From Macrostomum hystrix (lineage: Eukaryota > Platyhelminthes > Macrostomidae), in NCBI GenBank assembly GCA_950097015.1, contig CATNEN010000001.1:10686001-10750000 (forward strand): a DNA stretch of 64,000 bases. Direction: 5' to 3'. The notes under the pieces are model-generated. The model was not told the DNA's origin and made no database searches. It saw only the letters and a program-made list of their open reading frames with translations. Made by a program: the position numbers and the translations under genes. This document shows positions 1 through 11,473 of this stretch, piece by piece (position 1 is the first letter of the stretch; the number at the start of each line of letters is the position of its first letter).

Positions 1-260
1 AAAACATGCTTATTGTGAACTAAGATAATAGATTGTCCTAGGAAAGGATCCTTGATTATTTTTAGCAAAACTTTTAGTGGGCCGCTTGTTACTGATGTGT
101 AAATTGACAAAAATTCGTTCGTTGTCTTGGTATTTTTTTCGTCAGATGCCACGCTTCTCATCAAGATTTCTGTCCTCCTGGGTGACTAAATTTCTCAACC
201 AACTCAAACCTGTGTGACTGCGCACAAAATTAATGTGGCCTTGTTCCTTGATTGTTCCAT

Positions 261-3140
261 GAACAGGAACAAGGATGTAAGATATGAACAGGAACAAGGA
301 TTTAGGATATGAACAGGAACAAGGATTTAAGATATGAACAGGAACAAGGATTTAGGATATGAACAGGAACAAGGATGTAAGATATAAACAGGAACAAGGA
401 TTTAGGATATGAACAGGAACAAGGATGTAAGATATGAACAGGAACAAGGATGTAGGATATGAACAGGAACAAGGATGTAAGATATGAACAGGAACAAGGA
501 TTTAGGATATGAACAGGAACAAGGATGTAAGATATGAACAGGAACAAGGATTTAGGATATGAACTGGAACAAGGATTTAAGATATGAACTGGAACAAGGA
601 TGTAAGATATGAACCGGAAAAAGGATTTAGGATATGAACTGGAACAAGGATTTAAGATATGAACTGGAACAAGGATGTAAGATATGAAGTGGAATGAGGA
701 TGTAAGATATGAACAGGAACAAGGATTTAAGACATGAAGTGGAACAAGGATGTAAGATATGAACAGGAACAAGGATTTAGGATATAAACTGGAACTATGA
801 TTTAAGATATGAACTGGAACAAGGATTTAAGATATGAACAGGAACAAGGATTTAAGATATTAACAGGAACAAGGATGTAAGATATGAACAGGAACAAGGA
901 TTTAAGATATGAACAGGAACAAGGATGTAAGTTATGAACAGGAACAAGGATGTAAGATATGAACACGAACAAGGATTTATGATATGAACACGAACAAGGA
1001 TTTAAGATTTGAACACGAACAAGGATTTAAGATATGAACAGGAACAAGGATTTAAGATATTAACAGGAACAAGGATGTAAGATATGAACAGGAACAAGGA
1101 TGTAAGATATGAACAGGAACAAGGATTTAAGATATTAACAGGAACAAGGATGTAAGATATGAACAGGAACAAGGATTTAAGATATGAACAGGAACAAGGA
1201 TTTAAGATATGAACAGGAACAAGGATTTAAGATATTAACAGGAACAAGGATGTAAGATATGAACAGGAACAAGGATTTAAGATATGAACAGGAACAAGGA
1301 TGTAAGTTATGAACAGGAACAAGGATGTAAGATATGAACACGAACAAGGATTTATGATATGAACACGAACAAGGATTTAAGATTTGAACACGAACAAGGA
1401 TTTAAGATATGAACAGGAACAAGGATTTAAGATATTAACAGGAACAAGGATGTAAGATATGAACAGGAACAAGGATGTAAGATATGAACACGAACAAGGA
1501 TTTATGATATGAACACGAACAAGGATTTAAGATATGAACACGAACAAGGATGTAAGATATGAACACGAACAAGGATTTAAGATATGAACACGAACAAGGA
1601 TTTAAGATATGAACTGGAACAAGGATTTAGGATTTGAACAGGAACAAGGATGTAAGATATGAACAGGAACAAGGATTTAGGATATGAACACGAACAAGGA
1701 TTTAGGATATGAACACGAACAAGGATTTAAGATATGAACAGGAACAACGATTAAAGATATGAACAGGAACAAGGATTTAAGATATGAACAGAAACAAGGA
1801 TTTAAGCTATGAACAGGAACAAGGATGTAAGATATGAACAGGAACAAGGATATAAGATATGAACTGGAACAAGGATTTAAGATATGAACAGGAACAAGGA
1901 TTTAGGATATGAACAGGAACAAGGATGTAAGATATAAACACGAACAAGGATTTAAGATATTAACAGGAACAAGGATGTAAGATATGAACAGGAACAAGGA
2001 TTTAAGATATGAACTGGAACAAGGATTTAAGATATGAACAGGAACAAGGATTTAAGAAATGAAGTGGAACAATCATTTAAGATAAGAACAGGAACAAGGA
2101 TGTAAGATATGAACAGGAACAAGGATTTAGGATATGAACAGGAACAAGGATTTAAGCTATGAACAGGAACAAGGATGTAAGATATGAACACGAACAAGGA
2201 CTTAAGATATGAACACGAACAAGGATTTAAGATATGAACACGAACAAGGATTTAAGATATGAACACGAACAATGATTTAAGATATGAACAGGAACAAGGA
2301 TTTAAGATATGAACAGGAACAAGGATTTAAGATATGAACAGGAACAAGGATGTAAGATATGAACAGGAACAAGGATTTAAGATATGAACAGGAACAAGGA
2401 TATAAGATATGAACTGGAACAAGGATTTAAGATATGAACAGGAACAAGGATTAAGGATATGAACAGGAACAAGGATTTAAGATATGAAGTGGAACAAGGA
2501 TTTAAGATATGAACAGGAACAAGGATTTAAGATATGAACAGGAACAAGGATTTAGGATATGAACAGGAACAAGGATTTAAGATATGAACTGGAACAAGGA
2601 TTTAAGATATGAACAGGAACAAGGATTTAGGATATGAACAGGAACAAGGATTTAAGATATGAACAGGAACACGGATTTAAGATATGAGCAGGAACAAGGA
2701 TATAAGATATGAACAGGAACAAGGATTTAAGACATGAACTGGAACAATGATTTCAGAAATGAAGTGGAACAAGGATGTAAGATATGAACAGGAACAAGGA
2801 TTTAAGATATGAACAGGAACAAGGATGTAAGATATGAACAGGAACAAGGATTTAAGACATGAACAGGAACAAGGATTTAAGATATGAACAGGAACAAGGA
2901 TTTAAGATATGAACAGGAACAAGGATGTAAGATATGAACACGAACAAGGATTTAAGATATGAACAGGAACAAGGATGTAAGATATGAACAGGAACAAGGA
3001 TTTAAGACAAAAACAGGAACAAGGATTTAAGATATGAACAGGAACAAGGATGTAAGATATAAACACGAACAAGGATTTAAGATATTAACAGGAACAAGGA
3101 TGTAAGATATGAACAAACACAAGGATTTAGTATATGAACA
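261..3140. repeat. 25-bp satellite array
   Basis: About 115 head-to-tail copies of a 25-bp unit of the form gatatgaacaggaacaagga plus tttaa. Common variants are tgtaa for tttaa, tttag for tttaa, taacagg for gaacagg and gaacacg for gaacagg. The array decays at both edges and ends near a gaacaaacacaagg variant. Because 25 is not a multiple of 3, any open frame here repeats every 75 bp, so the 156-codon minus-strand frame at 302-772 is a by-product and not a gene. A block of about 285 bp is repeated at an offset of exactly 375 bp (15 units), see findings. Confidence 0.97.
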
Positions 3141-3574
3141 ACTAGTTTTTGCCAACCAGCAAACTGATGTTCGAATCAGTCAAGTTTGTAACGGGACAAA
3201 GCTGGTCAGACTTTGGAAAGGCTTGCAAAGCAGCAGTGCCCTTCAATTTGGAAATGCAGCGTTTATCATGTTGCTGCGCTTGTACAAAGCGTACATCTAT
3301 AGTCTATGTTAACCTATGGCTACTTATGCTTTCTCATGGGATTAGCAGTCTGTGCGCGTCTCTATTTCTGCGCAGTTTAGTTAAATAAAATCACTAATTG
3401 AGCATTCTGGGTAAGTTCGCTGGGTAAGCAGATGAAATCCAAGCTTGTGTAACCAGCACCCAAGGCCTCCGAGCAGTCGTAAAATCGTAGGCAGGCCAGA
3501 AGCCGCTTACAAACCGCCAAAAGCGGGCAACGAAAGGCCGGGTCGGTTGACCAGTGTTGCGCAATCTCTGGCTT
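3141..3574. other. unique spacer, nothing recognised
   Basis: Non-repetitive DNA between the 25-bp satellite and a short transposase-like fragment. Only short open frames of under 80 codons occur, and none has a recognisable motif. Confidence 0.5.
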
Positions 3575-3790
3575 CTAATCGATGCCCATCAGCAAAATGA
3601 TGCCTACCAGCTTCCGGGCTTCATCCAAAGTGCAGTTTCGCCAGTTCAGCATTCGGCCTCCTAAAAGGTCTGCCAAGCCTTTGAATTCGTCGCATGGCAA
3701 TCTCTTAATCCTCAGACTCACTAAATGCCTCTTCTCAGTCTTCTGCTGTTGAATAATTGCTTGATGGTCCATCCGAGTCGGAGCATGTTC
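3575..3790 (-). pseudogene. possible piggyBac-like transposase N-terminal fragment
   Basis: A minus-strand frame of about 70 codons ends at a stop at 3575. Its last third reads NWRNCTLDEARKLVGIILLM. This resembles the segment of piggyBac-type (DDE_Tnp_1_7) transposases where a Trp, a TLDE-like turn and a hydrophobic helix ending in MG precede the catalytic core. No catalytic Asp follows, because the frame stops immediately. An acidic stretch upstream lies in another frame, which would fit decay. The call rests on one short motif; an unrelated small frame is quite possible. Confidence 0.3.
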
Positions 3791-4187
3791 TAGAGTTCAT
3801 TTTCAAAATCAAATTCAGAAGGAATGTGAATGACAGCAAAAATGCAATTAGATCTATTTAGTGTGAGCTATGTGAGAATAGGATGTGAGAAAAATGCAGA
3901 AAACAATACTACCACGGTATGACCGAGCTTGACCCAGTTTCGAGCCCAAGATAAAGCAGTCACATAAGGATTTTACTCACCGGAAATCAATATTCGTATC
4001 AATATGCCGAACCTAAATTTCTAATTTATGTTGTGTAGCAGTCTTTAAATGATTACAATTAGGGCATTAAGCACTGGAAATACAAACGCAAAGGATCAGG
4101 GGCAAGAATGAATCAGAATCCATTTCTAAATTATCCAACTCAAGGTCTTTTATCCCAACAGCTCATCCAGACTACCGAATACCACTC
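3791..4187. other. unique spacer, nothing recognised
   Basis: AT-rich single-copy-looking sequence leading into the 11-bp satellite. No gene, hairpin or repeat was recognised. Confidence 0.5.
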
Positions 4188-7100
4188 TCCCATCCACTCT
4201 CATCCCACTCACATCCCACTCTCATGCCACTCTCATGCCACTCGCATCCCACTCTCATCTCACTCTCATGCCACTCTCATCCCACTCACATCCCACTCTC
4301 ATGCCACTCTCATCCCACTCTCATGCCACTCTCATCCCACTCACATCCCACTCTCATCCCACTCTCATGCCACTCTCATGCCACTCGCATCCCACTCTCA
4401 TCTCACTCTCATGCCACTCACATCCCACTCTCATGCCACTCTCATGCCACTCTCATCCCACTCACATCCCACTCTCATGCCACTCGCATCCCACTCTCAT
4501 CTCACTCTCATGCCACTCACATCCCACTCTCATGCCACTCTCATGCCACTCTCATCCCACTCACATCCCACTCTCATGCCACTCGCATCCCACTCTCATC
4601 TCACTCTCATGCCACTCACATCCCACTCTCATGCCACTCTCATGCCACTCTCATCCCACTCACATCCCACTCTCATGCCACTCGCATCCCAATCTCATCT
4701 CACTCTCATGCCACTCACATCTAACTCTCATGCCACTCGCATACCACTCTCATCTCACTCTCATGCCACTCTCATCCCACTCACATGCCACTCTCATCCC
4801 ACTCTCATGCCACTCGCATCCCACTCTCATCTCACTCTCATCCCACTCTCATGCCACTCTTATCCCACTCTCATGCCACTTTCATCCCACTCTCATGCCA
4901 CTCGCATCCCACTCTCATCTCACTCTCATCCCACTCACATCCCACTCTCATGCCACTCTCATGCCACTCTCATCCCACTCTCATCTCACTCTCATGCCAC
5001 TCTCATCCCACTCATATCCCACTCTCATGCCACTCGCATCCCACTCTCATCTCACTCTCATGCCACTCTCATCCCACTCTCATCCCACTCTCATGCCACT
5101 CGCATCCCACTCTCATCTCACTCTCATCCCACTCACATCCCACTCTCATGCCACTCTCATGCCACTCTCATCCCACTCTCATCTCACTCTCATGCCACTC
5201 TCATCCCACCCATATCCCACTCTCATGCCACTCGCATCCCACTCTCATCTCACTCTCATGCCACTCTCATCCCACTCTCATCCCACTCTCATCCTACTCT
5301 TATCCCACTCTCATCCAAATCTCATCTCACTCTCATGCCACTCTCATCCCTCTCTCATCCCACTCTCATCACACTCTCATCCCACTCTCATCCCACTCTC
5401 ATCCCACTCTCATCCCACTCTCATCCCACTCTCATCCTACTCTCATCCCTCTCTCATCCCACTCTCATCCCACTCTGATCCCACTCCATCATCCCACTCT
5501 CATCCCACTCCATCATCCCACTCTCATCCCACTCCATCATCCCACTCTCCCATCCCACTCTCATCCCACTCTCCCATCCCACTCTCATCCCACTCTCATC
5601 CCACTCTCATCCCACTCACATCCTACTCTCATCGCACTCTCATCCCACTCCATCATCCCACTCTCATCCCACTCTATCATGCCACTCTCATCCCACTCCA
5701 TCATCCCACTCTCCCATCCCACTCTCATCCCACTCTCTCATCCCACTCTCATCCCACTCCATCATCCCACTCTCCCATCCCACTCTCATCCCACTCTCTC
5801 ATCCAACTCTCTCATACAAATATCATCCCACTCTCATCCCACTCTCATCCCACTGTCATCCCACTCTCTCATCCCACTCTCATCCCACTCTCATCCCTCT
5901 CTCATCGCACTCTCATCCTACTCCATCATCCCACTCTCATCCCACTCCATCAACCCACTCTCCCATCCCACTCTCATCCCACTCCATCATCCCACTCTCC
6001 CATCCCATTCTCATCCCACTCTCATCGTATCCCAGTCTTTCAACCCGATCCCTCATTTCAGTCTTCCATCCCACACTGTCATTCCACTCTCTCATCCCAC
6101 TCTCTCATCCCACTCTCATCCCACTCTCTCATCCAACTCTCATGCCACTCGCATCCCACTCTCATCTCACTCTCATCCCACTCTCATGCCACTCTTATCC
6201 CACTCTCATGCCACTCTCATCCCACTCTCATGCCACTCTCATCCCACTCTCATCTCACTCTCATCCCACTCTCATGCCACTCTCATGCCACTCGCATCCC
6301 ACTCTCATCTCACTCTCATGCCACTCTCATCCCACTCTCATCCCACTCTCATCCTACTCTTATCCCACTCTCATCCAAATCTCATCCCACTCTCATGCCA
6401 CTCTCATCCCTCTCTCATCCCACTCTCATCACACTCTCATCCCACTCTCATCCCACTCTCATCCCACTCTTATCCCACTGTCATCCCACTCTCATGCCAC
6501 TCTCATCCCACTCTCATCCCACTCTCATCCTACTCTCATCCCACTGTCATCCCACTCTCTCATCCCACTTTCATCCCACTCTCATCCCACTCTCATCCTA
6601 CTCTCATCCCTCTCTCATCCCACTCTCATCCCACTCTCATCCCACTCCATCATCCGACTCTCCCATCCCACTCCATCATCCCACTCTCCCATCCCACTCT
6701 CATCCCACTCTCTCATCCCAATCTCATCCCTCTCTTATCCCACTCTCATGCCACTCTTATCCCACTCTCATGCCACTCTCATCCCACTCTCATGCCACTC
6801 TCATCCCACTCTCATCTCACTCTCATCCCACTCTCATGCCACTCTCATGCCACTCGCATCCCACTCTCATCTCACTCTCATGCCACTCTCATCCCACTCT
6901 CATCCCACTCTCATCCTACTCTTATCCCACTCTCATCCAAATCTCATCCCACTCTCATGCCACTCTCATCCCTCTCTCATCCCACTCTCATCACACTCTC
7001 ATCCCACTCTCATCCCACTCTCATCCCACTCCATCATCCCACTCTCATCCCACTCCATCAACCCACTCTCCCATCCCACTCTCATCCCACTCCATCATCC

Positions 7101-7328
7101 CACTCTCCCATCTCATTCTCATCCCACTCTCATCGCATCCCAGTCTTTCAACCCGATCCCTCATTTCAGTCTTCCATCCCACACTCTCATCCCACTCTCT
7201 TATCCCACTCTCTCATCCCACTCTCATCCCACTCTCTCATCCAACTCTCTCATACAAATCTCATCCCACTCTCATCCCACTCTCTCATCCAACTCTCTCA
7301 TACAAATCTCATCCCACTCTCATCCCAA
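4188..7328. repeat. 11-bp satellite array with higher-order structure
   Basis: About 3.1 kb of an 11-bp unit, tcatcccactc, with tcatgccactc, tcatctcactc, gcatcccactc and related variants. The unit has no stop codon in any of the three forward frames and a period prime to 3, so very long open frames (up to 1084 codons, encoding SHSHPTLIPLS-like repeats) run in all forward frames. I treat these as satellite artefacts. Inside the array a 99-bp block (nine units) recurs in register near 4382, 4481, 4580 and 4679. A larger segment containing the interrupter cccagtctttcaacccgatc recurs at 6031 and 7139. In the second half some units are changed by insertions such as ccatcatcccactc. Confidence 0.96.
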
Positions 7329-7814
7329 TCAGATTTAATGTTTCCCCACTGCCTTATGCCGCATGCGTTCTTCACTTCAAAAGCAGTTTTGAGTCTCGTG
7401 AGTCACTTCTTTATTGTTCTTCCCCCGCAGTTTTTGTTCGAATGTCATTGCAGATCTGTAGCTCTCTGAGATCTTGTCTTTTCCCTTGACTGTGGACTGG
7501 GTTCAAATCCTTCTGGCCATGAGTCATCCGGGAAGCAATGTCATTGCTGGGCTGGGCTGTGGGATGAGCATAGACTCATACTCAGCTCTGTTGTGAGATG
7601 GGTAGGAAGGTTGAGTGGCTATCTCAAACTATGGTCCGCAGTGAGTCATCGGACAGGGAATGCTGACCCTCCCAAATCTATGGGGCAGTTATTCTTTACA
7701 ATGCGATGGCAGGCTTGCTGGCTTTCTGAGCCGTGGAGCTCAGAAAAAACTTAAGGGTGTAGGCTATCTGGCTGTCCCGAAAAAAAAACTGGGCAGATAG
7801 GAAATTCGGATGCA
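7329..7814. other. spacer between two related satellites
   Basis: About 490 bp of apparently unique sequence separating the 11-bp array from the G-rich 16-bp array. Nothing else is recognised in it. Confidence 0.5.
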
Positions 7815-8380
7815 TTGAGATTAGAGTAGAGACAGATGAGAGCAGAGTTGAGAGCAGAGTGAGATAAGAGTGGATTTGAGAGTAGAGTGAAGTAGGAGTA
7901 GAGTGAGATGGGGGTAGAGTGAGATGAGAGTTGGGTGAGATGAGAGTAGAGTGATATAAGAGTAGAGTGAGGTTTGATTAGAGTGAGATGGGAGTAGAAT
8001 GAGATGAGAGTAGAGATGAGAGTAGAGTGAAATGGCGGTAGAGTGAGATGTGAGTAGAGTGAGATGGGGGTAGAGTGAGATGGGAGTAGCGATGAGAGTA
8101 GAGTAAGATGGGAGTAGAGTGAGAAGAGAGTAGAGATGAGAGTAGAGTGAGATAGAGTAGATTGAGAAGAGAGCAGAGTTGAGAGTAGAGTAAGATGGGA
8201 GTATTGTGAGAAGAGAGTAGAGATGAGAGTAGGGTGAGGTGAGAGTAGAGTGAGAAGAGAGTAGATATGAGAGTAGAGTGAAGTGAGATTAGAGTGAGAT
8301 GTGAGTAGAGTGAGATGGGGGTAGAGTGAGATAGGGGTAGATTGAGATGGGAGTAGAGATGAGAATAGGGTGAGATCTAC
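7815..8380. repeat. 16-bp purine-rich satellite
   Basis: A 16-bp unit gtagagtgagatgggg / gtagagtgagatgaga is repeated with frequent small length changes. Its reverse complement (ctcatctcactctac) resembles the ctcatctcactc variant of the preceding array. It may therefore be a related satellite in the opposite orientation. Confidence 0.9.
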
Positions 8381-9316
8381 TCCAGATCTACAGGCTTTGG
8401 CGTCTTGCGCATGTTGAGCCGAAAGGAATTTATTTTAAAGCCGAATAAATTTTCCACTTTAGGTCTGAGGCTTTTAAATTAGGATAAGTTGTTAGGATAT
8501 GTTTAGTTACTTTAAGTTGAGTCCGGTCCACTAACATCTCAGATAAGGCACAGCTGTTAAAGCTTAAAATGAAAAGCAACTTATTTTATTGAGCAGGATT
8601 TTATAGGATTGTATTGGATAAGTTTCCATGAAAAGTTCTTATCGACTGTGAAATCCTTGCCTTAGGCTCTCTGAATGTGGCATTGAAAATGAATTGCCTA
8701 GCTGTGGTGGGACAGCCACTCAGCCAGTCTACGAGTGTACACTGCCACTGGGGTAGGGGGGTTTTGGCGAAGAGTTTTTCTCTCCCAGGGTGAACTGCCC
8801 CTGCGCACATTGGGCCAGCCAGTCAGTCCTCTGCAGTAATGAGCCCTCTCCTCTCTTCTCTCCCCCAAGCTATCGATTTTCCTCGGGTGGGGGCAGGCAG
8901 GCAGTCCATATTAAGTCAGCGCTCGCCAGTTCCGCCAGCCCTCTACAGCCCGGCATCTGCTTGCCTCTGTTGCAGTTGCAGTTAGTGCGCTCTTCATTGC
9001 CAGGTAAAGAATTTTCTGATTCTTGCTACGTTGCTAAGTGTTTTTAACCGTGCATTCTACTTAACTATCAAGCTGAGAATGCTCGCTCATTTCTAAGCCA
9101 CTTTGTCTTCGAGCAGAGCGGGCTAAATTTGTGCGAAGCGAGTTCTGAGCAGAATTACTTGACATCAGTTTTAGCTAGGGCCTATTCGATGCCATGAAAA
9201 AGGCAGTTTTGAATCGGCTGTTGATCTCTAATAGGTCCTCCTGAAGGGCGTCTTCTTCGTTACCTCCTAAAGATAACGGATAACTCAAATCAAATCAATC
9301 AATAATCCTCTAGGAA
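8381..9316. other. no recognised gene
   Basis: Mixed-composition DNA with only short open frames (69 codons minus, 85 codons plus near 8600-9047). These carry no recognisable domain. No repeat or RNA gene was seen. Confidence 0.45.
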
Positions 9317-9995
9317 GGCGATTTTCCTCTTTCGTTCGTTAAATTATTTTTTTCGACAGAAACAAGTTGTGACTACTGAGTAATGTCAGAAAACGACAGT
9401 AATGGGATGCTGGGACTTAAATTTTTCTCGGAAAGTTGGATGGAGTTGTTTAACTAAAGACAAACGGTAATGGTAAACGACATGTAACGACAGTAAACGA
9501 CAACAATAGGGCACTGCGTCCTGTAGCTTGCTCTGGCATACAGAGAGTCTCACAAAGTCCAATATGGTTCAACTGGAGCCCCAGCAGTTCACAGTTCACA
9601 GGGGGTAATAGTGCGCAATCCAAAAGAGAATGTTTCCGAACACATTCTGTGGGTGCATCTTACGCCACATAAATTCCTCCAGATGTGACTCGACTAGCGC
9701 CTTGCTTGTTCCGTGCATGAAGATTGAGTGAAGACTCAATGCGATAAGTCAAAGCTCATGCGAGAGTGGGAAGGGGAGCAAGGAGCGAGTGCAAGCTGCT
9801 GCCTATACTCCGCCACAAACCGAGTAGGTGAGTAGTGCCATAGACATGTGTCAGCAGCAACCCCATGTCCTTTCCACTACTGCCACATCATTTTTTCAAT
9901 AGGCACAATTTCAAATGCTGCCACGTCACTTTTTCGCGTCTACGCACCGATTCAAATCGAAAAAATAATTTAACGAACGAAAGAGGAAAATCGCC
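9317..9995. mobile_element. non-autonomous Merlin-type element (MITE-like)
   Basis: The ends form terminal inverted repeats of about 38 bp. The left end starts ggcgattttcctctttcgtt and the right end (9958-9995) is its reverse complement, differing by one base in a T/A run. Inside, 9597-9720 matches the 3' end of the Merlin transposase gene at 10303-10430 in the same orientation, with blocks such as acataaattcct and ccgtgcat in order. The element is therefore best read as an internal-deletion derivative of a Merlin transposon. A clean 8-9 bp target duplication is not visible: aggaa occurs on both sides but out of register. Confidence 0.75.
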
Positions 9996-10297
9996 ACAGG
10001 AATGTATCCTAGGAAACAAGGAGGCCTTTCTCAAATACATCAACGATATGTGGCTCTCGTAAACTTAGTTCAATTCAACAACGATTGCTAGCAATAAATT
10101 ACTCTGTCTAGTAAAGTGCTTACCACTTGTCTTTCCCTCAGAGATGAGTCCTCGGCAATCATGAACTTTCCCGCGTTTAATTATTTTTTCTCTTTTTCGT
10201 AACCTTTAAGTGTGGGGTGATGAAAATTAGTATTATTAAAGTTCAGGGGCATAAAAAACACTAGGTACCACGATTATTAGTTAATAAAGAGTCACAG

Positions 10298-10795
10298 TCA
10301 GCAGGGGTAGTAGTGGCAGATCCAGAATAGGATGTGTCCGAACTGCAGATTCGGGAACGTCCGGCGCTACATAAATTCCTGGAGATATGTCTCGAACAGG
10401 CCATCGGAGGTGCCGTGCATTGCTTGGAACTTCGCCTTGCAGTTCCCCCACATGCCCTCGACGGTGTTTGTGTGGGCATCCGGATTGGCAGGGTTGCGGA
10501 AGTGGAGCGAGTGGTTGACGGTAATGTGGTTCTGTAGGGTATTGTACGCGGCCCACTGGTCCGTCACGATCCGTGTCCCTGGGAGCACATGCTGATTGAT
10601 CACCGGTACCAGGGACGCAGCAGATCGGCTCTGCACAGGTACCAGCATGCAGTGGTTGCTGCCCCGCTCCACCATGCCCAGCACCCAGTGGCCTTCTCGG
10701 TACTGGCCCTGGTGGTACTTCCTGTGCATGAATTTGGACTCGTCGATTTCCACGTCCACACCAGGTCCACCAAGCTGGGTTGGGTGATCGACTAG
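10298..10795 (-). pseudogene. Merlin/ISXO2-like DDE transposase, partial
   Basis: The minus-strand frame shows the ISXO2-like transposase core in order. GGPGVDVEIDESKF contains the first catalytic Asp, VTDQWAAY the second, and HTNTVEGMWGNCKAKFQ carries the Glu. Merlin elements are the eukaryotic relatives of IS1016/IS1595 insertion sequences. The frame stops at 10367 with TAG directly after the EFM motif, where the family normally reads EFMWR. The next 22 codons, to a second stop at 10298, stay in family-like sequence, so the TAG looks like a nonsense change of a Trp codon. The N-terminal zinc-binding/HTH part is missing beyond about 10795. The copy is inactive as seen. Confidence 0.85.
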
Positions 10796-11139
10796 GCTAG
10801 TAATGAAGATGTGATCTTCATCGAGATGAGAGAGCAGAGTATTTTGCCCAAAATTTCTTGCCTGAAAAGTTTAAATAAGCCATTAACAGCACAGCTAATG
10901 ACTCATAAATTGAAAGTAGATTGAGGGAAAATGCAAACTATAAGAATCCACATGCTGTTGGTTGATGCTTAACGGTAAATTTCGACAACTGCATACCCAC
11001 AGTCTGCATTTGCATAAACTGCACTGAGTATACTGTTGGCAAAATTATTACCTCAGTTTTAAATCCAGAGGCACATGGATTGCCAAACACAGACCTGCGC
11101 CAAAATAATATCCCCAGCAATTCCCTTATTCCTAAATTC
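10796..11139. other. no recognised feature
   Basis: AT-rich spacer between the Merlin fragment and low-complexity repeats. The missing N-terminal transposase coding was not found here. Confidence 0.4.
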
Positions 11140-11320
11140 CCCATCAGAAATTCCCTTATTCCCAAATTCCCTATCAGCTATTCCCTTAAACCCAATCAGC
11201 TATTCCCTTATTCCCAATCAGCTATTCCCTTATTCCCAAACAGCTACTCCCTTATTCCCAATCAGCTACTACCTTATTCCCAATCAGCTACTACCTTATT
11301 CCCTATCAGCTATTCCCTAA
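11140..11320. repeat. 22-bp tandem repeat
   Basis: Several imperfect copies of cagctattcccttattcccaat, with a cagctactacc variant toward the right end. Confidence 0.85.
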
Positions 11321-11377
11321 TTCTGTTAACAATTTCAATTTCGCCCCTACTGCATGACGCAGGGCTGCTTTGGCCTT

Positions 11378-11466
11378 ATCTGCTGCTGGGGCTGCTCCTG
11401 CTGCTGCTGGGGCTGCTCCTGCTGCTGCTTGGGCTGCTCCTGCTGCTGCTGGGGCTGCTCCTGCTG
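11378..11466. repeat. CTG-rich 21-bp tandem repeat
   Basis: About four copies of ctgctgctggggctgctcctg with one g-to-t variant. It lies directly beyond the broken 3' end of the Helitron gene. Confidence 0.85.
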
Positions 11467-11473
11467 AAGAGGA

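Noticed and set aside
302-772. 156-codon minus-strand frame in the 25-bp satellite
   Set aside because: Purely repeat-encoded with a 25-residue period; a by-product of the array.
261-3140. CRISPR array
   Set aside because: Units are contiguous with no spacers, in a eukaryotic context.
4108-7489. Very long forward open frames (456, 894 and 1084 codons) as giant repeat proteins
   Set aside because: They come from a stop-free 11-bp satellite in all three phases and have no start context, introns or non-repeat domain.
10298-10795. Bacterial insertion sequence contamination (IS1595/IS1016)
   Set aside because: Merlin elements are the eukaryotic branch of this family, and all surrounding elements are eukaryotic.
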